From Oscillospiraceae bacterium (GTDB taxonomy: Bacteria > Bacillota > Clostridia > Oscillospirales > Acutalibacteraceae): DNA of 15,045 nt. The position numbers were made by a program, and so were the translations under genes. Positions 1 to 7,281 of this stretch are shown one piece after another (the first letter of the stretch is position 1; the number at the start of each line of letters is the position of its first letter). The notes under the pieces were generated by a model. That model made no database searches. It saw only the letters and a program-made list of their open reading frames with translations, and was not told where the DNA came from. The stretch lies in contig CACWJV010000021.1 of the NCBI GenBank assembly GCA_902761265.1, positions 1-15,045 on the forward strand, written 5' to 3'.

Positions 1-648
1 CAAAAACTTGTAGCACAGCGCCGCAAGCACACCGCCGACCAGCGGACCGACAATGAACACCCACAGGCTCGAAAGCGCTTCGCCGCCGACAAAGATCGCC
101 GGGCCGAAGGAACGCGCCGGGTTCACGGACGTGCCGGTGAAGTGGATGCCGAGGATGTGGACAAGGGTCAGCGACAGACCGATCACGATGCCTGCCACGG
201 AGCTGTTTTCAATCTTGCTGGTCACACCGAGGATCGCGATCACAAAGATGAAGGTCAAAACGATTTCGATAAGCAGCGACGCGACGATTTTGCCGTCATA
301 CAGTCCGTTGGTGCCAAGACCGCTGTCCGGGCCGAGGAGACCTCTGAGCGCGAGTGCGCCGAGGGTTGCGCCGGCAAACTGGGCGATGACATAGCCGAAG
401 AAATCAGCTACGCTCATTTTGCCGCTGACCAGCATAGCGATGGACACTGCCGGGTTGATATGGCAGCCGGAGACGTTGCCGATGGAATACGCCATCGCAA
501 CGATAACCAGACCGAAGGCGGCAGCCGTCAGGAAATAGGCAGCGTTGGGTTCCGCGGAACAGCCGAGCGCGGCAGCGGTGCCGCAGGCGACGAAGACCAG
601 CACAAACGTGCCGATGCATTCCGCAACATACTTTTTCAAAGCTTGCAT
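1..648 (-). CDS. aqpZ: Aquaporin Z-type water channel (3' end beyond window)
   Basis: Major intrinsic protein family channel in the cytoplasmic membrane, conducting water by facilitated diffusion. The 216 visible codons start at ATG 646-648 behind a GGAGGAAC ribosome binding site (653-660). The C-terminal last turn is cut off by the window edge. Both NPA boxes are present: INPAVS (N65-A67) and VNPARS (N176-A178). The narrow selectivity filter of E. coli AqpZ (Phe, His, Thr, Arg) can be matched here to F45, H164, T173 and R179, which favours water over glycerol. Hydrophobic segments are spaced as in the six-helix, two-half-helix fold. It lies 59 bp after the lysoplasmalogenase-like gene on the same strand with no terminator between them, so co-transcription is likely. 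The family call is firm; water selectivity is inferred from the filter residues. Confidence 0.95.
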   Translation of the reverse strand, partial: MQALKKYVAECIGTFVLVFVACGTAAALGCSAEPNAAYFLTAAAFGLVIVAMAYSIGNVSGCHINPAVSIAMLVSGKMSVADFFGYVIAQFAGATLGALALRGLLGPDSGLGTNGLYDGKIVASLLIEIVLTFIFVIAILGVTSKIENSSVAGIVIGLSLTLVHILGIHFTGTSVNPARSFGPAIFVGGEALSSLWVFIVGPLVGGVLAALCYKFL

Positions 649-707
649 AAGAGTTCCTCCTTGTAAAGGTTTTTATTGCAAAACGCAAAAGCGCTTTGTA
701 AACGAAG

Positions 708-1367
708 TTATTTGCCGAGCATAAGCATGCCGAGCGTGATGAGAAATTCACCCAAGATATAGGTGAGCATGATCGTGAAATGCTTTTTAAAGACGATCGG
801 CTTTTCATAAAACTTGTTGAGATACAGCGAGCAGTCGGAAATATAGAACAGTACCGCGCCGCAATACGCCACAGCCGAGCCCGCGCAGGGGTTGCACAAT
901 AGCTGCATCAATGCGAAGACGTTCATCGTCGCGTTCGCCAGCAGATACAAAAACATCGGCACAAACATGGGCTTGGGCGTTTTGCCGCGCAGCATCCATA
1001 GGATGGCCGCTGTCACAGCGATATAAACCGCCGCGGCCGGAATTGCCACCGCCCAGTTGACGGCGGAAAACGTGACCTGCCCGGCATAAAGCAAAACGAA
1101 GCACACGTGCGCCGCCAGAAAGCTGATGCCGCCGGCGGTGAACCAGCCGTTGCCTTTGCCGATCAAAAGCACGTCGCCCAGCCAGCTTGTCAAAAGCGCC
1201 GCAATCAGCAGCGGGGTATAGGCGGTTGTCTGTACCAGATAGTACCCGAGGATGCACAGCAGCAGCGCCCATTTGGTAAACGGACGTTTTTTCGTGTCGT
1301 CTTTCCATGAATGATAGAGGTGGACAACCGAGAAACCAAGCAGGAGAATCAAAAAAACATACTGCAT
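708..1367 (-). CDS. YhhN/TMEM86 family lysoplasmalogenase-like membrane protein
   Basis: A 219-residue, almost wholly hydrophobic protein with about seven to eight predicted membrane helices. It matches the YhhN/TMEM86 family, whose studied members hydrolyse the vinyl-ether bond of lysoplasmalogens. The family signature is visible: S-W-L-G-D-V-L-L (G64, D65) followed by G79 and F83-L-A-A-H87, the conserved Asp/His region thought to be catalytic. I chose the ATG at 1365-1367 because AAGGAGGCG lies just upstream at the right distance and transcription probably starts near 1384; a longer reading from 1400 would begin upstream of that transcript start. Length fits the family (about 200-230). Plasmalogens are common in anaerobic Clostridia, so the role is plausible, but enzymatic activity is only inferred. 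Confidence 0.85.
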   Translation of the reverse strand: MQYVFLILLLGFSVVHLYHSWKDDTKKRPFTKWALLLCILGYYLVQTTAYTPLLIAALLTSWLGDVLLIGKGNGWFTAGGISFLAAHVCFVLLYAGQVTFSAVNWAVAIPAAAVYIAVTAAILWMLRGKTPKPMFVPMFLYLLANATMNVFALMQLLCNPCAGSAVAYCGAVLFYISDCSLYLNKFYEKPIVFKKHFTIMLTYILGEFLITLGMLMLGK

Positions 1368-1390
1368 ACTGCACGCCTCCTTACAGCAAA

Positions 1391-1419
1391 AGTGTAGCAC
1401 AATTTTGCCCGATTGTCAA
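1391..1419 (-). promoter_or_regulatory. Sigma-A promoter of the YhhN/aquaporin unit
   Basis: On the minus strand, TTGACA (1414-1419) and TACACT (1391-1396) are separated by exactly 17 bp. This predicts a start near 1384 and a leader of only about 17 nt carrying the AAGGAGG site of the gene starting at 1367. Confidence 0.8.
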
Positions 1420-1508
1420 TGCGGAAATAGGGCAAAGGGGCGCGAGACAGTGCTCGGCGGGGGAGAACGATCCGCCGCGAAGCGCGACACTACAAACTTA
1501 CACTCTAT

Positions 1509-1553
1509 AAAAAACGAAGCAGCGCCGTAGAAACATCTGCGGTGCTGCCTTTT
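1509..1553 (-). terminator. Intrinsic terminator of the secreted/membrane protein unit
   Basis: A 13-bp stem (1519-1531 with 1536-1548, two G-U pairs, 4-nt loop) is followed on the minus strand by a run of T (1509-1514). It lies about 30 bp past the stop of the 1582-1995 gene. A shorter T tract (TTTT, 1550-1553) on the other side means weak bidirectional use is possible. The 90 bp between it and the promoter at 1414 hold no gene, only a GC-rich palindromic stretch. Confidence 0.8.
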
Positions 1554-1581
1554 GTGTTGAAAATAGCTTGATATTTGACAG

Positions 1582-1995
1582 TCAGTGTAAATCAATGGCT
1601 TTGCTGCCTTTGTTTTCTTGCCATAGATTTAATGTGCTTTCTGTGGCAAAGAATAGAAAGAAGATCACGGCATATAAGTAGGCGGTTGTTTTGTTGGAAA
1701 AGAGAATAAAGAATACGAGTAGTTCAACAAGCATGATGCAGGGAAGAAGCAATCTTTTCCAATGTTTTTGAACTTGCAGATGCTGGCTGAAGAAAAAGTG
1801 CAAAGGCAGGCAAATGCCACATACGAAAGGAAGCGGGATAAAATATAACCATATAGGCTCCGGGATAAGTTGCTGTATTTTCTGTTGATATACATAATCC
1901 CTCAACACTTGATACAGAAATGGGAAAGCAATCAGAATAATAGAAAGTAACAAATAGATAATATGTTTACTCTTTTTCTTCTGTGCCGAACACAA
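1582..1995 (-). CDS. Small membrane protein of unknown function, TTG start
   Basis: I do not recognise this 137-residue protein. It has a short lysine-rich N-terminus and about four hydrophobic segments (roughly residues 11-29, 47-70, 82-99 and 103-119), so it is probably a polytopic cytoplasmic membrane protein with both ends inside. The start is a TTG (1993-1995) supported by GAGGTGAG six bases upstream; no in-frame ATG gives a comparable site. It begins 18 bp after the upstream secreted-protein gene, with its ribosome site right behind that stop codon, so the two are translated from one message. Base composition is AT-rich like its partner and unlike the genes to the left. It could be an export, immunity or anchoring partner of the secreted protein, but nothing in the sequence proves that. 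Confidence 0.75.
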   Translation of the reverse strand: MCSAQKKKSKHIIYLLLSIILIAFPFLYQVLRDYVYQQKIQQLIPEPIWLYFIPLPFVCGICLPLHFFFSQHLQVQKHWKRLLLPCIMLVELLVFFILFSNKTTAYLYAVIFFLFFATESTLNLWQENKGSKAIDLH

Positions 1996-2013
1996 GAATA
2001 CTCACCTCTATTC

Positions 2014-2736
2014 TTAAATAGTAAAATCTGTAACTCTAACGTTGGCATTTATAATTAACGACCATGTATGCGTTGATGAACCAACTCGTTTCATGGTAAA
2101 TGTACAACTGCATCCAATTAATGCGGCTGCATCATCAAAAACATATACCCAGGTACTTGGTGCGTTATATGACCACGAAGTCATACTGGGATTTCTCTCT
2201 TTTCTTTGTGTTACAAGTTGATTATTGCTAACTGAGCGTCCATTACAAGCATAAATCACGTTTTGTGAAACTAATTGTACAGTTGGATCAGAAACGGTTG
2301 CACCACCGGAACATTTTATTAGTTTTAATGCAGATTTAGCGTTATAAGTTTTTTGGCTGTAAGTTGAACGAACCCATCCGAGCATAGAAATTGCGCTGTC
2401 ATGCTCAGAATTTTCGACAATGCCGCCAGGAGAGGAAGATGGATTATTGGATTGTAGTCTAATGCTTAACTCTCCAGATTTTATCTTTTCTACAATTTCT
2501 GAGGTCGATGAGTCAAGACTAGGAACGACAGTAATTTCATTCACAACAAATCTATCTGCTTTTTCTCTTTCAATTTTAGTGATTAGGACTTGTTCATTTT
2601 TAATTTCAATGGTTGAATTTTTGCATAAATCGTTTTTTTCTGCAGATCTCCAAATTTCTTTTTGCTCAGCAAAGACAAAAACTGGCAAAGAGATAATTAG
2701 CCATACAGATAAAAACAGTGAGATCATTTTCTTCAT
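2014..2736 (-). CDS. Secreted protein of unknown function (signal peptide)
   Basis: A 240-residue protein beginning MKKMISLFLS with a classical signal peptide: Lys-rich start, hydrophobic core to about residue 20, and a probable signal peptidase I site after V-F-A23 before E24. No lipobox or LPXTG anchor is visible, so it is probably released or loosely wall-associated. The mature part is Ser/Thr/Asn-rich, lacks a recognisable catalytic motif and ends in alternating hydrophobic stretches typical of beta structure. A C-S-C motif lies near residue 209, with other single cysteines. It is first in a two-gene unit with the membrane protein at 1582-1995 and is read from a consensus promoter facing the PadR operon. 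Signal peptide, Ser/Thr-rich composition and AT-rich base usage resemble the secreted protein at 3646-4119, though I see no alignable homology. Confidence 0.8.
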   Translation of the reverse strand: MKKMISLFLSVWLIISLPVFVFAEQKEIWRSAEKNDLCKNSTIEIKNEQVLITKIEREKADRFVVNEITVVPSLDSSTSEIVEKIKSGELSIRLQSNNPSSSPGGIVENSEHDSAISMLGWVRSTYSQKTYNAKSALKLIKCSGGATVSDPTVQLVSQNVIYACNGRSVSNNQLVTQRKERNPSMTSWSYNAPSTWVYVFDDAAALIGCSCTFTMKRVGSSTHTWSLIINANVRVTDFTI

Positions 2737-2812
2737 TATTATACCGTCCTTTCTTTACCGCGCTGTTTTAACGCGGTGAATAAAACAAGAAAAGTTGGCG
2801 GCCACCATCTAC

Positions 2813-2841
2813 ACTATAACACACCGTTAAGCTTTTGTCAA
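2813..2841 (-). promoter_or_regulatory. Sigma-A promoter of the secreted-protein unit
   Basis: On the minus strand TTGACA (2836-2841) and TATAGT (2813-2818) are separated by 17 bp, near consensus. The predicted start is about 2806, giving a leader of about 70 nt before the ATG at 2736. The leader holds a short inverted repeat (CCGCGTTAAAACAGCGCGG, 2757-2775) of unclear meaning. Confidence 0.8.
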
Positions 2842-2848
2842 GAGTTAC

Positions 2849-2877
2849 TTTGCAATAAAAAGTATTGATATTGCAAA
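2849..2877. promoter_or_regulatory. Candidate PadR operator between divergent promoters
   Basis: A perfect inverted repeat, TTTGCAATA (2849-2857) and TATTGCAAA (2869-2877), with arm centres 20 bp apart (two helical turns). It overlaps the -35 box of the rightward promoter and lies 8 bp from the -35 box of the leftward one. A second perfect repeat, TACTTT-7-AAAGTA (2846-2864), is interleaved with it. Since a PadR gene starts 36 bp away, autoregulation is the natural reading, but the binding protein is inferred. Confidence 0.55.
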
Positions 2878-2893
2878 TTGTTTTTGATATGAT
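2865..2893 (+). promoter_or_regulatory. Sigma-A promoter of the PadR operon
   Basis: TTGATA (2865-2870) and TATGAT (2888-2893) with a 17-bp spacer. Transcription should start near 2900, only about 13 nt before the ATG at 2913. This excludes an in-frame TTG at 2865, which would lie in the -35 box. Confidence 0.8.
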
Positions 2894-2912
2894 ATTTTCG
2901 GCAGGTGATGTT

Positions 2913-3260
2913 ATGGCACAGGCACAAGATAATTTTAAACGCGGTACAGCGGAAATGCTCGTGCTGTACTTGCTGGAGCAAGAGGATATGTACGCATATC
3001 AAATTGTAAACGAGCTGAACCGGCGCAGCGGCGGATGCTATCGACTGTTGGAGGGGTCGCTTTCCATGATCCTTATGCGGATGGAGGAAGCCGGGCTGAT
3101 TACCGGTCGTACCGAACTGGTTGGCAAACGCAGAACCAGGCGGTATTATACCATAATGCCCTTGGGCAGGGAAAAACTGTCGTCCCTGATGCATGATTAT
3201 CAGGAAATGATTTTTGGCATTCAAAGCATCATCGACTTTCAAAAGGAGGAGACAGAATGA
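2913..3260 (+). CDS. PadR family transcriptional regulator
   Basis: A 115-residue PadR-type winged helix-turn-helix DNA-binding protein. Visible family hallmarks are the N-terminal T-A-E-M-L-V-L-Y-L-L helix, the Y-A-Y-Q-I recognition region, the G-S-L-S-M-I-L-M-R-M-E-E-A-G-L-I block (usually G-S-L-Y-P-x-L-x-R-L-E) and the R-R-Y-Y wing followed by a long C-terminal dimerisation helix. The ATG at 2913 is preceded by AGGTGA and starts 13 nt after the predicted transcription start. The stop TGA overlaps the next start as ATGA (3257-3260), giving translational coupling. PadR proteins are usually repressors released by small ligands or envelope stress; the inverted repeats at 2846-2877 are the obvious target. 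The PadR plus HAAS/DUF6120-like membrane partner is a recurrent pair in Bacillota. Confidence 0.93.
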   Translation: MAQAQDNFKRGTAEMLVLYLLEQEDMYAYQIVNELNRRSGGCYRLLEGSLSMILMRMEEAGLITGRTELVGKRRTRRYYTIMPLGREKLSSLMHDYQEMIFGIQSIIDFQKEETE

Positions 3261-3649
3261 CGAAAGCAGGATTTGACTATCTGAAAGAGGTGGAACAACA
3301 GCTTTGCGGCAAAAAAGCGCAAAAGAAAGCCTATCTCAAAACGCTGTCTGCCGATGTTGCCGAACGATTGGAGGAAGAGCCGAATTTGGATTGCGCCGCG
3401 CTCGCTTTGGCGTTTGGCTCACCGGAAGAACTGGCGACGGAATTTATGGAGACGCTGGACACAAAAGATGTTAAAAAAGCGTTTAATTGGAAAAAGATCG
3501 TGCTGATCGGTGTGATTGCGATTGTTGTGATTTGGTTGATTGGCGTTTCGATTGCATTGTTCGATGGGCATGCAAGTGTAAACGGAAATTATCTTGAACA
3601 CATAGGCGATGAAGAAATTACATTCTTTTTACCGGAGGAAACAACATGA
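3257..3649 (+). CDS. DUF6120/HAAS-like single-pass membrane protein
   Basis: A 130-residue protein with an N-terminal helical cytoplasmic domain (about residues 1-70), one strong transmembrane helix (about 75-97, starting W-K-K-I-V-L-I-G) and a short extracytoplasmic tail of about 30 residues ending acidic. The N-terminal part shows the pattern of DUF6120/HAAS-type proteins: basic K-K-A-Q-K-K, acidic helix, then F-G-S-P-E-E-L-A. Such proteins are typically encoded directly after a PadR regulator, which is the case here. It overlaps PadR by ATGA and the following gene by another ATGA (3646-3649), so all three are translationally coupled. A membrane-bound modulator of the regulator is a reasonable hypothesis. 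The family name is from memory of the pattern, not from a search. Confidence 0.75.
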   Translation: MTKAGFDYLKEVEQQLCGKKAQKKAYLKTLSADVAERLEEEPNLDCAALALAFGSPEELATEFMETLDTKDVKKAFNWKKIVLIGVIAIVVIWLIGVSIALFDGHASVNGNYLEHIGDEEITFFLPEETT

Positions 3650-4119
3650 AAAAGGGTATTATCGGCATACTACTTGGACTTATTATTTTTACAGGTTGCT
3701 TGAATTTTGCTTATGCGGAAAGCACAAATATCCAGACTGTAGAATATTATGAGGATGGTAGTTATCTGATTACAACACTGACGCAGAATAATATAGTCGG
3801 AATTGGCTTGTTATCAACAAGATCATCAAAAACCGAAACAAAAAAAGGTCATTATTATGACTCTAATGGAGCAATTGTATGGACTGCATCTATAACGGCA
3901 TCATTTACATTTAATGGAACTACCGCAAGTTGCACAACTGTTTCAAAATCAAAAACTATCTATAATAATTCATGGAAATGTACGTCATCAAGCTGCTATA
4001 AAAGCGGTGCAACTGCAACGGGTGATTTCACCTTTAAGCATTATGTTCTCGGCATTCCAAACAAAACCATCAACCGCACCCTCACCCTAACTTGTGACAA
4101 AAACGGCAACATTACCTAA
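3646..4119 (+). CDS. Small secreted Ser/Thr-rich protein of unknown function
   Basis: A 157-residue exported protein. The N-terminus M-K-K-G-I-I-G-I-L-L is a signal peptide with a probable signal peptidase I site A-Y-A24 before E25. An alternative lipobox-like F-T-G-C18 makes a lipoprotein possible but less likely because of the bulky residue at -3. The mature part is dominated by Thr, Ser, Tyr and Asn with alternating hydrophobics, suggesting an all-beta extracellular domain, and has four cysteines (one after A-S, two in W-K-C-T-S-S-S-C, one in L-T-C-D) that could form two disulfides. A strong GGAGGA site precedes the ATG, which overlaps the previous stop. It is the last gene before a strong terminator. 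No enzymatic motif is seen; a cell-surface or competition role is only conjecture. Confidence 0.8.
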   Translation: MKKGIIGILLGLIIFTGCLNFAYAESTNIQTVEYYEDGSYLITTLTQNNIVGIGLLSTRSSKTETKKGHYYDSNGAIVWTASITASFTFNGTTASCTTVSKSKTIYNNSWKCTSSSCYKSGATATGDFTFKHYVLGIPNKTINRTLTLTCDKNGNIT

Positions 4120-4137
4120 ATTACTTTATCAAAAAAC

Positions 4138-4168
4138 AGCACCCGCCTTTCGTTGGCGGGTGTTCGTT
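4138..4168 (+). terminator. Intrinsic terminator of the PadR operon
   Basis: Perfect 8-bp GC stem CACCCGCC (4140-4147) with GGCGGGTG (4155-4162), a 7-nt loop and a T-rich tail (TTCGTTTGTT), 20 bp after the last stop codon. The segment from 4169 to 4256 shows no gene or recognisable site. Confidence 0.85.
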
Positions 4169-4256
4169 TGTTACCGTTTCCTCTCGCGGTGGCGCGCTTT
4201 AGGTTTGCAGCAACCTGCCTCGCGTCCCTCGTCCCTTTGCCCTTGGCTCTTGGCCC

Positions 4257-4573
4257 TAACAAAAAAGCGCCCCTGGGGTGTCCTGCGCAAGGAAGTGTCG
4301 GTTTTTGAAGGCAAATTTTCTGAAATGCTGCGCCGACAATCCTTGACAGTCGTCAGACTGCCTACGGCTTGCGGCTTTGCCTTTGCAAAAAATTTGCACT
4401 TCAAAAACTGCAAGGCACCTGCAAAGCAGACTATTTTTCGCGAGAACAAGGCAAAAAAATGAGCAAGGCTGACGCCTTGCTCATTTTTTTAACACAGTTA
4501 TTCGCGGAAAAGAGACGCTTTGCGGGCGGCACATCCTTACGCAGGGCACCCCTTCGGCGCCTTTTTTGTTATA
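4257..4573. repeat. Miniature element-like structured repeat with terminal inverted repeats
   Basis: The outer 46 bp at each end (4257-4302 and 4528-4573) are imperfect inverted copies of each other, both beginning TAACAAAAAA and sharing GGGGTG, CCTGCG and AAGGA blocks. Inside lie further nested pairs: 4301-4319 with 4389-4408 (one-base bulge), 4421-4442 with 4502-4522, and a perfect 17-bp hairpin at 4453-4490. The whole 317 bp can therefore fold back on itself in several arms and has no convincing coding frame. This is the build of a MITE or an intergenic palindromic repeat family. Its right end overlaps the stop codon of the 108-residue protein gene (TAA at 4569-4571). Confidence 0.6.
4453..4490 (-). 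terminator. Bidirectional hairpin terminator inside the repeat element
   Basis: Perfect 17-bp inverted repeat (4453-4469 with 4474-4490) with a 4-nt TGAC loop; the arms end in seven A and seven T, so either strand gives a GC-containing stem plus T run. It lies about 80 bp past the last gene of the leftward oxidoreductase operon and would end that transcript; it would also stop readthrough from the PadR operon. Confidence 0.8.
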
Positions 4574-4895
4574 CGCGGTGTCCTTCCGTGATGCGGATCT
4601 TGCCGACCACGGGGGCTTTGATCTCGCCCACAAAGGTGTCCTCTTCAAACGTGAACGCGCCGGTCAGCTTGCGGCCGGGGAGCACGGAGATGGTGCCTTC
4701 GCCGGAGATGGTCTTGCCGTCTGCCTCTTCCTTGAGGTTCATAAACTTAATCTTTGCGCTTTTGAGTGCGCCGGGCAGTGCCACGTCGATTTTGTATTCG
4801 CCGTTTTCGTCCTCTGCGATGGTGAATTTCACTTCGCCGCGCGCAAGACGTACGTTGATTTTGCCGGCCCAGTTGCCGATACCAATTTTAGCCAT
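4569..4895 (-). CDS. Unknown 108-residue protein, last gene of the oxidoreductase operon
   Basis: I do not recognise this protein. It is 108 residues, soluble, without signal peptide, membrane segment or cysteine. Alternating polar/hydrophobic stretches (I-N-V-R-L, K-F-T-I, Y-K-I-D-V-A-L-P, G-K-I-R-I) and many Gly/Lys/Glu suggest a small antiparallel beta fold, perhaps a barrel. It begins M-A-K-I-G-I-G-N-W-A-G-K. The ATG at 4893-4895 has a textbook AGGAGG seven to eight bases upstream, and the gene follows the gamma subunit by only 15 bp, so it is a true member of the operon. A chaperone-like, ligand-carrier or assembly role for the oxidoreductase would fit its position, but is inference. The stop codon lies inside the right end of the repeat element, which raises the question whether its C-terminus was altered by the insertion. 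Confidence 0.8.
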   Translation of the reverse strand: MAKIGIGNWAGKINVRLARGEVKFTIAEDENGEYKIDVALPGALKSAKIKFMNLKEEADGKTISGEGTISVLPGRKLTGAFTFEEDTFVGEIKAPVVGKIRITEGHRV

Positions 4896-4910
4896 AGTAA
4901 TTGCCTCCTG

Positions 4911-5459
4911 TTATGCTTTGTGCTGAATGCCGATGTCGTAGCCCTTGTCGAGCGCGGCAAGGTTCATTTGCAGAATTTCGGGCGCTTTGCTGCCGAATTT
5001 GAGCTCGAGCGATTTTTGGAACGCTTCCTTCGAAACGATGCCGGTCGCGCCGATCAGAATCCCCAAAAGGATAATGTTCGCCGCGCGGGGATTGCCGAGC
5101 TCGAGCGCAAGGTCGTCCACGTTTGCGCTGATGACGGTGATGTTGTCGCGCTGCTGCGGGTTTGTCACAAGGCTCGCGTTGCAAAGCAGCACGCCGTCGG
5201 GCTTGAGATCCTCTTCAAACTTGTTATACGCAAGGTTGTTCATGACGATCAGATTGTCGCACCGCAGCGGCAGCGGAGAGATGATCGGCTCGTCCGAGAT
5301 CACGACGGTGCATTTCGCGCTGCCGCCGCGCTGTTCGGGGCCGTATTCGGGAAGGTACGTCGCGTGCTTGCCCATCATGATCGCTGTCTGGGCAAGGGTG
5401 ATGCCGGCGCTCATAATGCCCTGGCCGCCGGAGCCGGAAAATACAAAAGATGTTTTCAT
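4911..5459 (-). CDS. 2-oxoacid:ferredoxin oxidoreductase, gamma subunit
   Basis: A 182-residue gamma (domain III) subunit of the pyruvate/ketoisovalerate ferredoxin oxidoreductase family; in the cytosolic complex this domain contributes to coenzyme A binding and subunit packing. The hallmark N-terminal G-S-G-G-Q-G-I loop (about residues 9-15) and the Y-G-P-E-Q-R-G-G motif (about 39-46) are intact, as is the C-terminal segment predicted to complete the fold. Length is as usual for stand-alone gamma subunits. The start at 5457-5459 has AAGGAGGG upstream, sitting in the 12-bp gap after the beta subunit stop. In vor/kor nomenclature this corresponds to the C gene. Confidence 0.92.
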   Translation of the reverse strand: MKTSFVFSGSGGQGIMSAGITLAQTAIMMGKHATYLPEYGPEQRGGSAKCTVVISDEPIISPLPLRCDNLIVMNNLAYNKFEEDLKPDGVLLCNASLVTNPQQRDNITVISANVDDLALELGNPRAANIILLGILIGATGIVSKEAFQKSLELKFGSKAPEILQMNLAALDKGYDIGIQHKA

Positions 5460-5471
5460 CGCCGACCCTCC

Positions 5472-6201
<730 letters not shown>

Positions 6202-6209
<8 letters not shown>

Positions 6210-7281
6210 TGTCGACACCTCCTGTAACGATTTCTTTGATCGCGTCATACACGCCCTCGTCGTCCAGCAGACAGCCGCCGCTGCGGCCGTATTCGTGGAT
6301 CGGGCAGCGCTCCATCACCTGCAGGGCGATGTCGTCGCGCATTTGGGCGGGAACGGTCATTTCGATATCGATGATGCCCTTGACGCGGTTATAATCGAGA
6401 TCGTGGATTACTTTTTTGGGGAACGGGAACAGCGTGATCGGACGGATCATGCCGACCTTGAAGCCTTCTTTGCGCAGCTCCATGATCGCTTCCTTCGCAA
6501 CACGCGACGCAATCCCGTAGGCAACGACGACATATTCGGCGTCGTCGAGCAGGAAGGTTTCGACTTTGACGTCCTCTTCCTCCCACGCTTTATACATTTC
6601 GCCGGCCATCGCGTTGATGCCTTCGAGAATGGGCTCGGTATAGATCGGGGTGATGTTGCCCTGGTAGTCGCGGCCGTTGCGGCGCGTCAGGCTCCATTCG
6701 GGCAAATCTTCGTCGGACAATTCCTTCATCGGCGGAAGCTCCACTTCCTCCATGATGTTGCCGAGACATCCGTCCATCAAAACCAGCACCGGGTTGCGGT
6801 CGCGTTCGGCATAGTCCCATGCCTGATAGACAAGATCCACCGCTTCCTGCGCGGAGTTCGGCGCAAAGACCATCGCGTGGAAACCGCCGTGGCCGAGCGC
6901 TTTGGTGGCTTGCAGATAGTCGGACTGGGCCGGCTGGATCGAACCGAGACCGGGACCGCCGCGGCTGATATTGACGATCAGCGCGGGCAGCATGGCGGCG
7001 GCAAGATAGGAGATGCCCTCCGCTTTGAGGCTGATGCCCGGGCCGGACGAACTCGTCATCGCGCGGGTACCCATAGCGGATGCGCCGTAGACCATATTGA
7101 TTGAGGCGATCTCACTTTCCCCCTGCACATAGGCGCCGCCCACCTCGGGCAGCCGCCACGAAAGGTATTCGGGAATTTCGTTTTGCGGTGTGATGGGATA
7201 ACCGGCAAAGAAACGGCAGCCGGCGCGTACAGCGGCTTCGGCAATGGCTTCGTTGCCCTTCATGAATTTCTTTTCGCTCAT
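6202..7281 (-). CDS. vorB: 2-oxoisovalerate-type ferredoxin oxidoreductase, alpha subunit VorB
   Basis: A 359-residue alpha subunit (domains I and II) of the CoA-dependent 2-oxoacid:ferredoxin oxidoreductases. The complex converts a 2-oxoacid plus CoA to acyl-CoA, CO2 and reduced ferredoxin, reversibly, in the cytosol. The N-terminal M-K-G-N-E-A-I-A-E-A-A, G27-Y-P-I-T-P32, the E55-S-E-I-A-S-I-N-M-V-Y-G region, S77-S-S-G-P-G-I-S-L-K and R-G-G-P-G-L-G-S-I-Q-P are the family signatures and resemble VorB (branched-chain) proteins more than 2-oxoglutarate-specific KorA, from memory. The ATG at 7279-7281 overlaps the ferredoxin stop as ATGA and is preceded by GGAGGCAGC. Substrate could be 2-oxoisovalerate and related branched or aryl 2-oxoacids; 2-oxoglutarate cannot be ruled out without a tree. 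Confidence 0.88.

Noticed and set aside
669..695. Catabolite-repression (cre)-like palindrome AAAGCGCTTT before the aquaporin gene
   Set aside because: The core fits, but the flanking TG and CA positions of the cre consensus are wrong and it is not tied to a clear promoter.
4094..4462. Plus-strand open frame of 122 codons between the PadR operon terminator and the repeat element
   Set aside because: It begins inside the preceding gene, runs through the terminator and the inverted-repeat element, has no ribosome site and no recognisable protein features.
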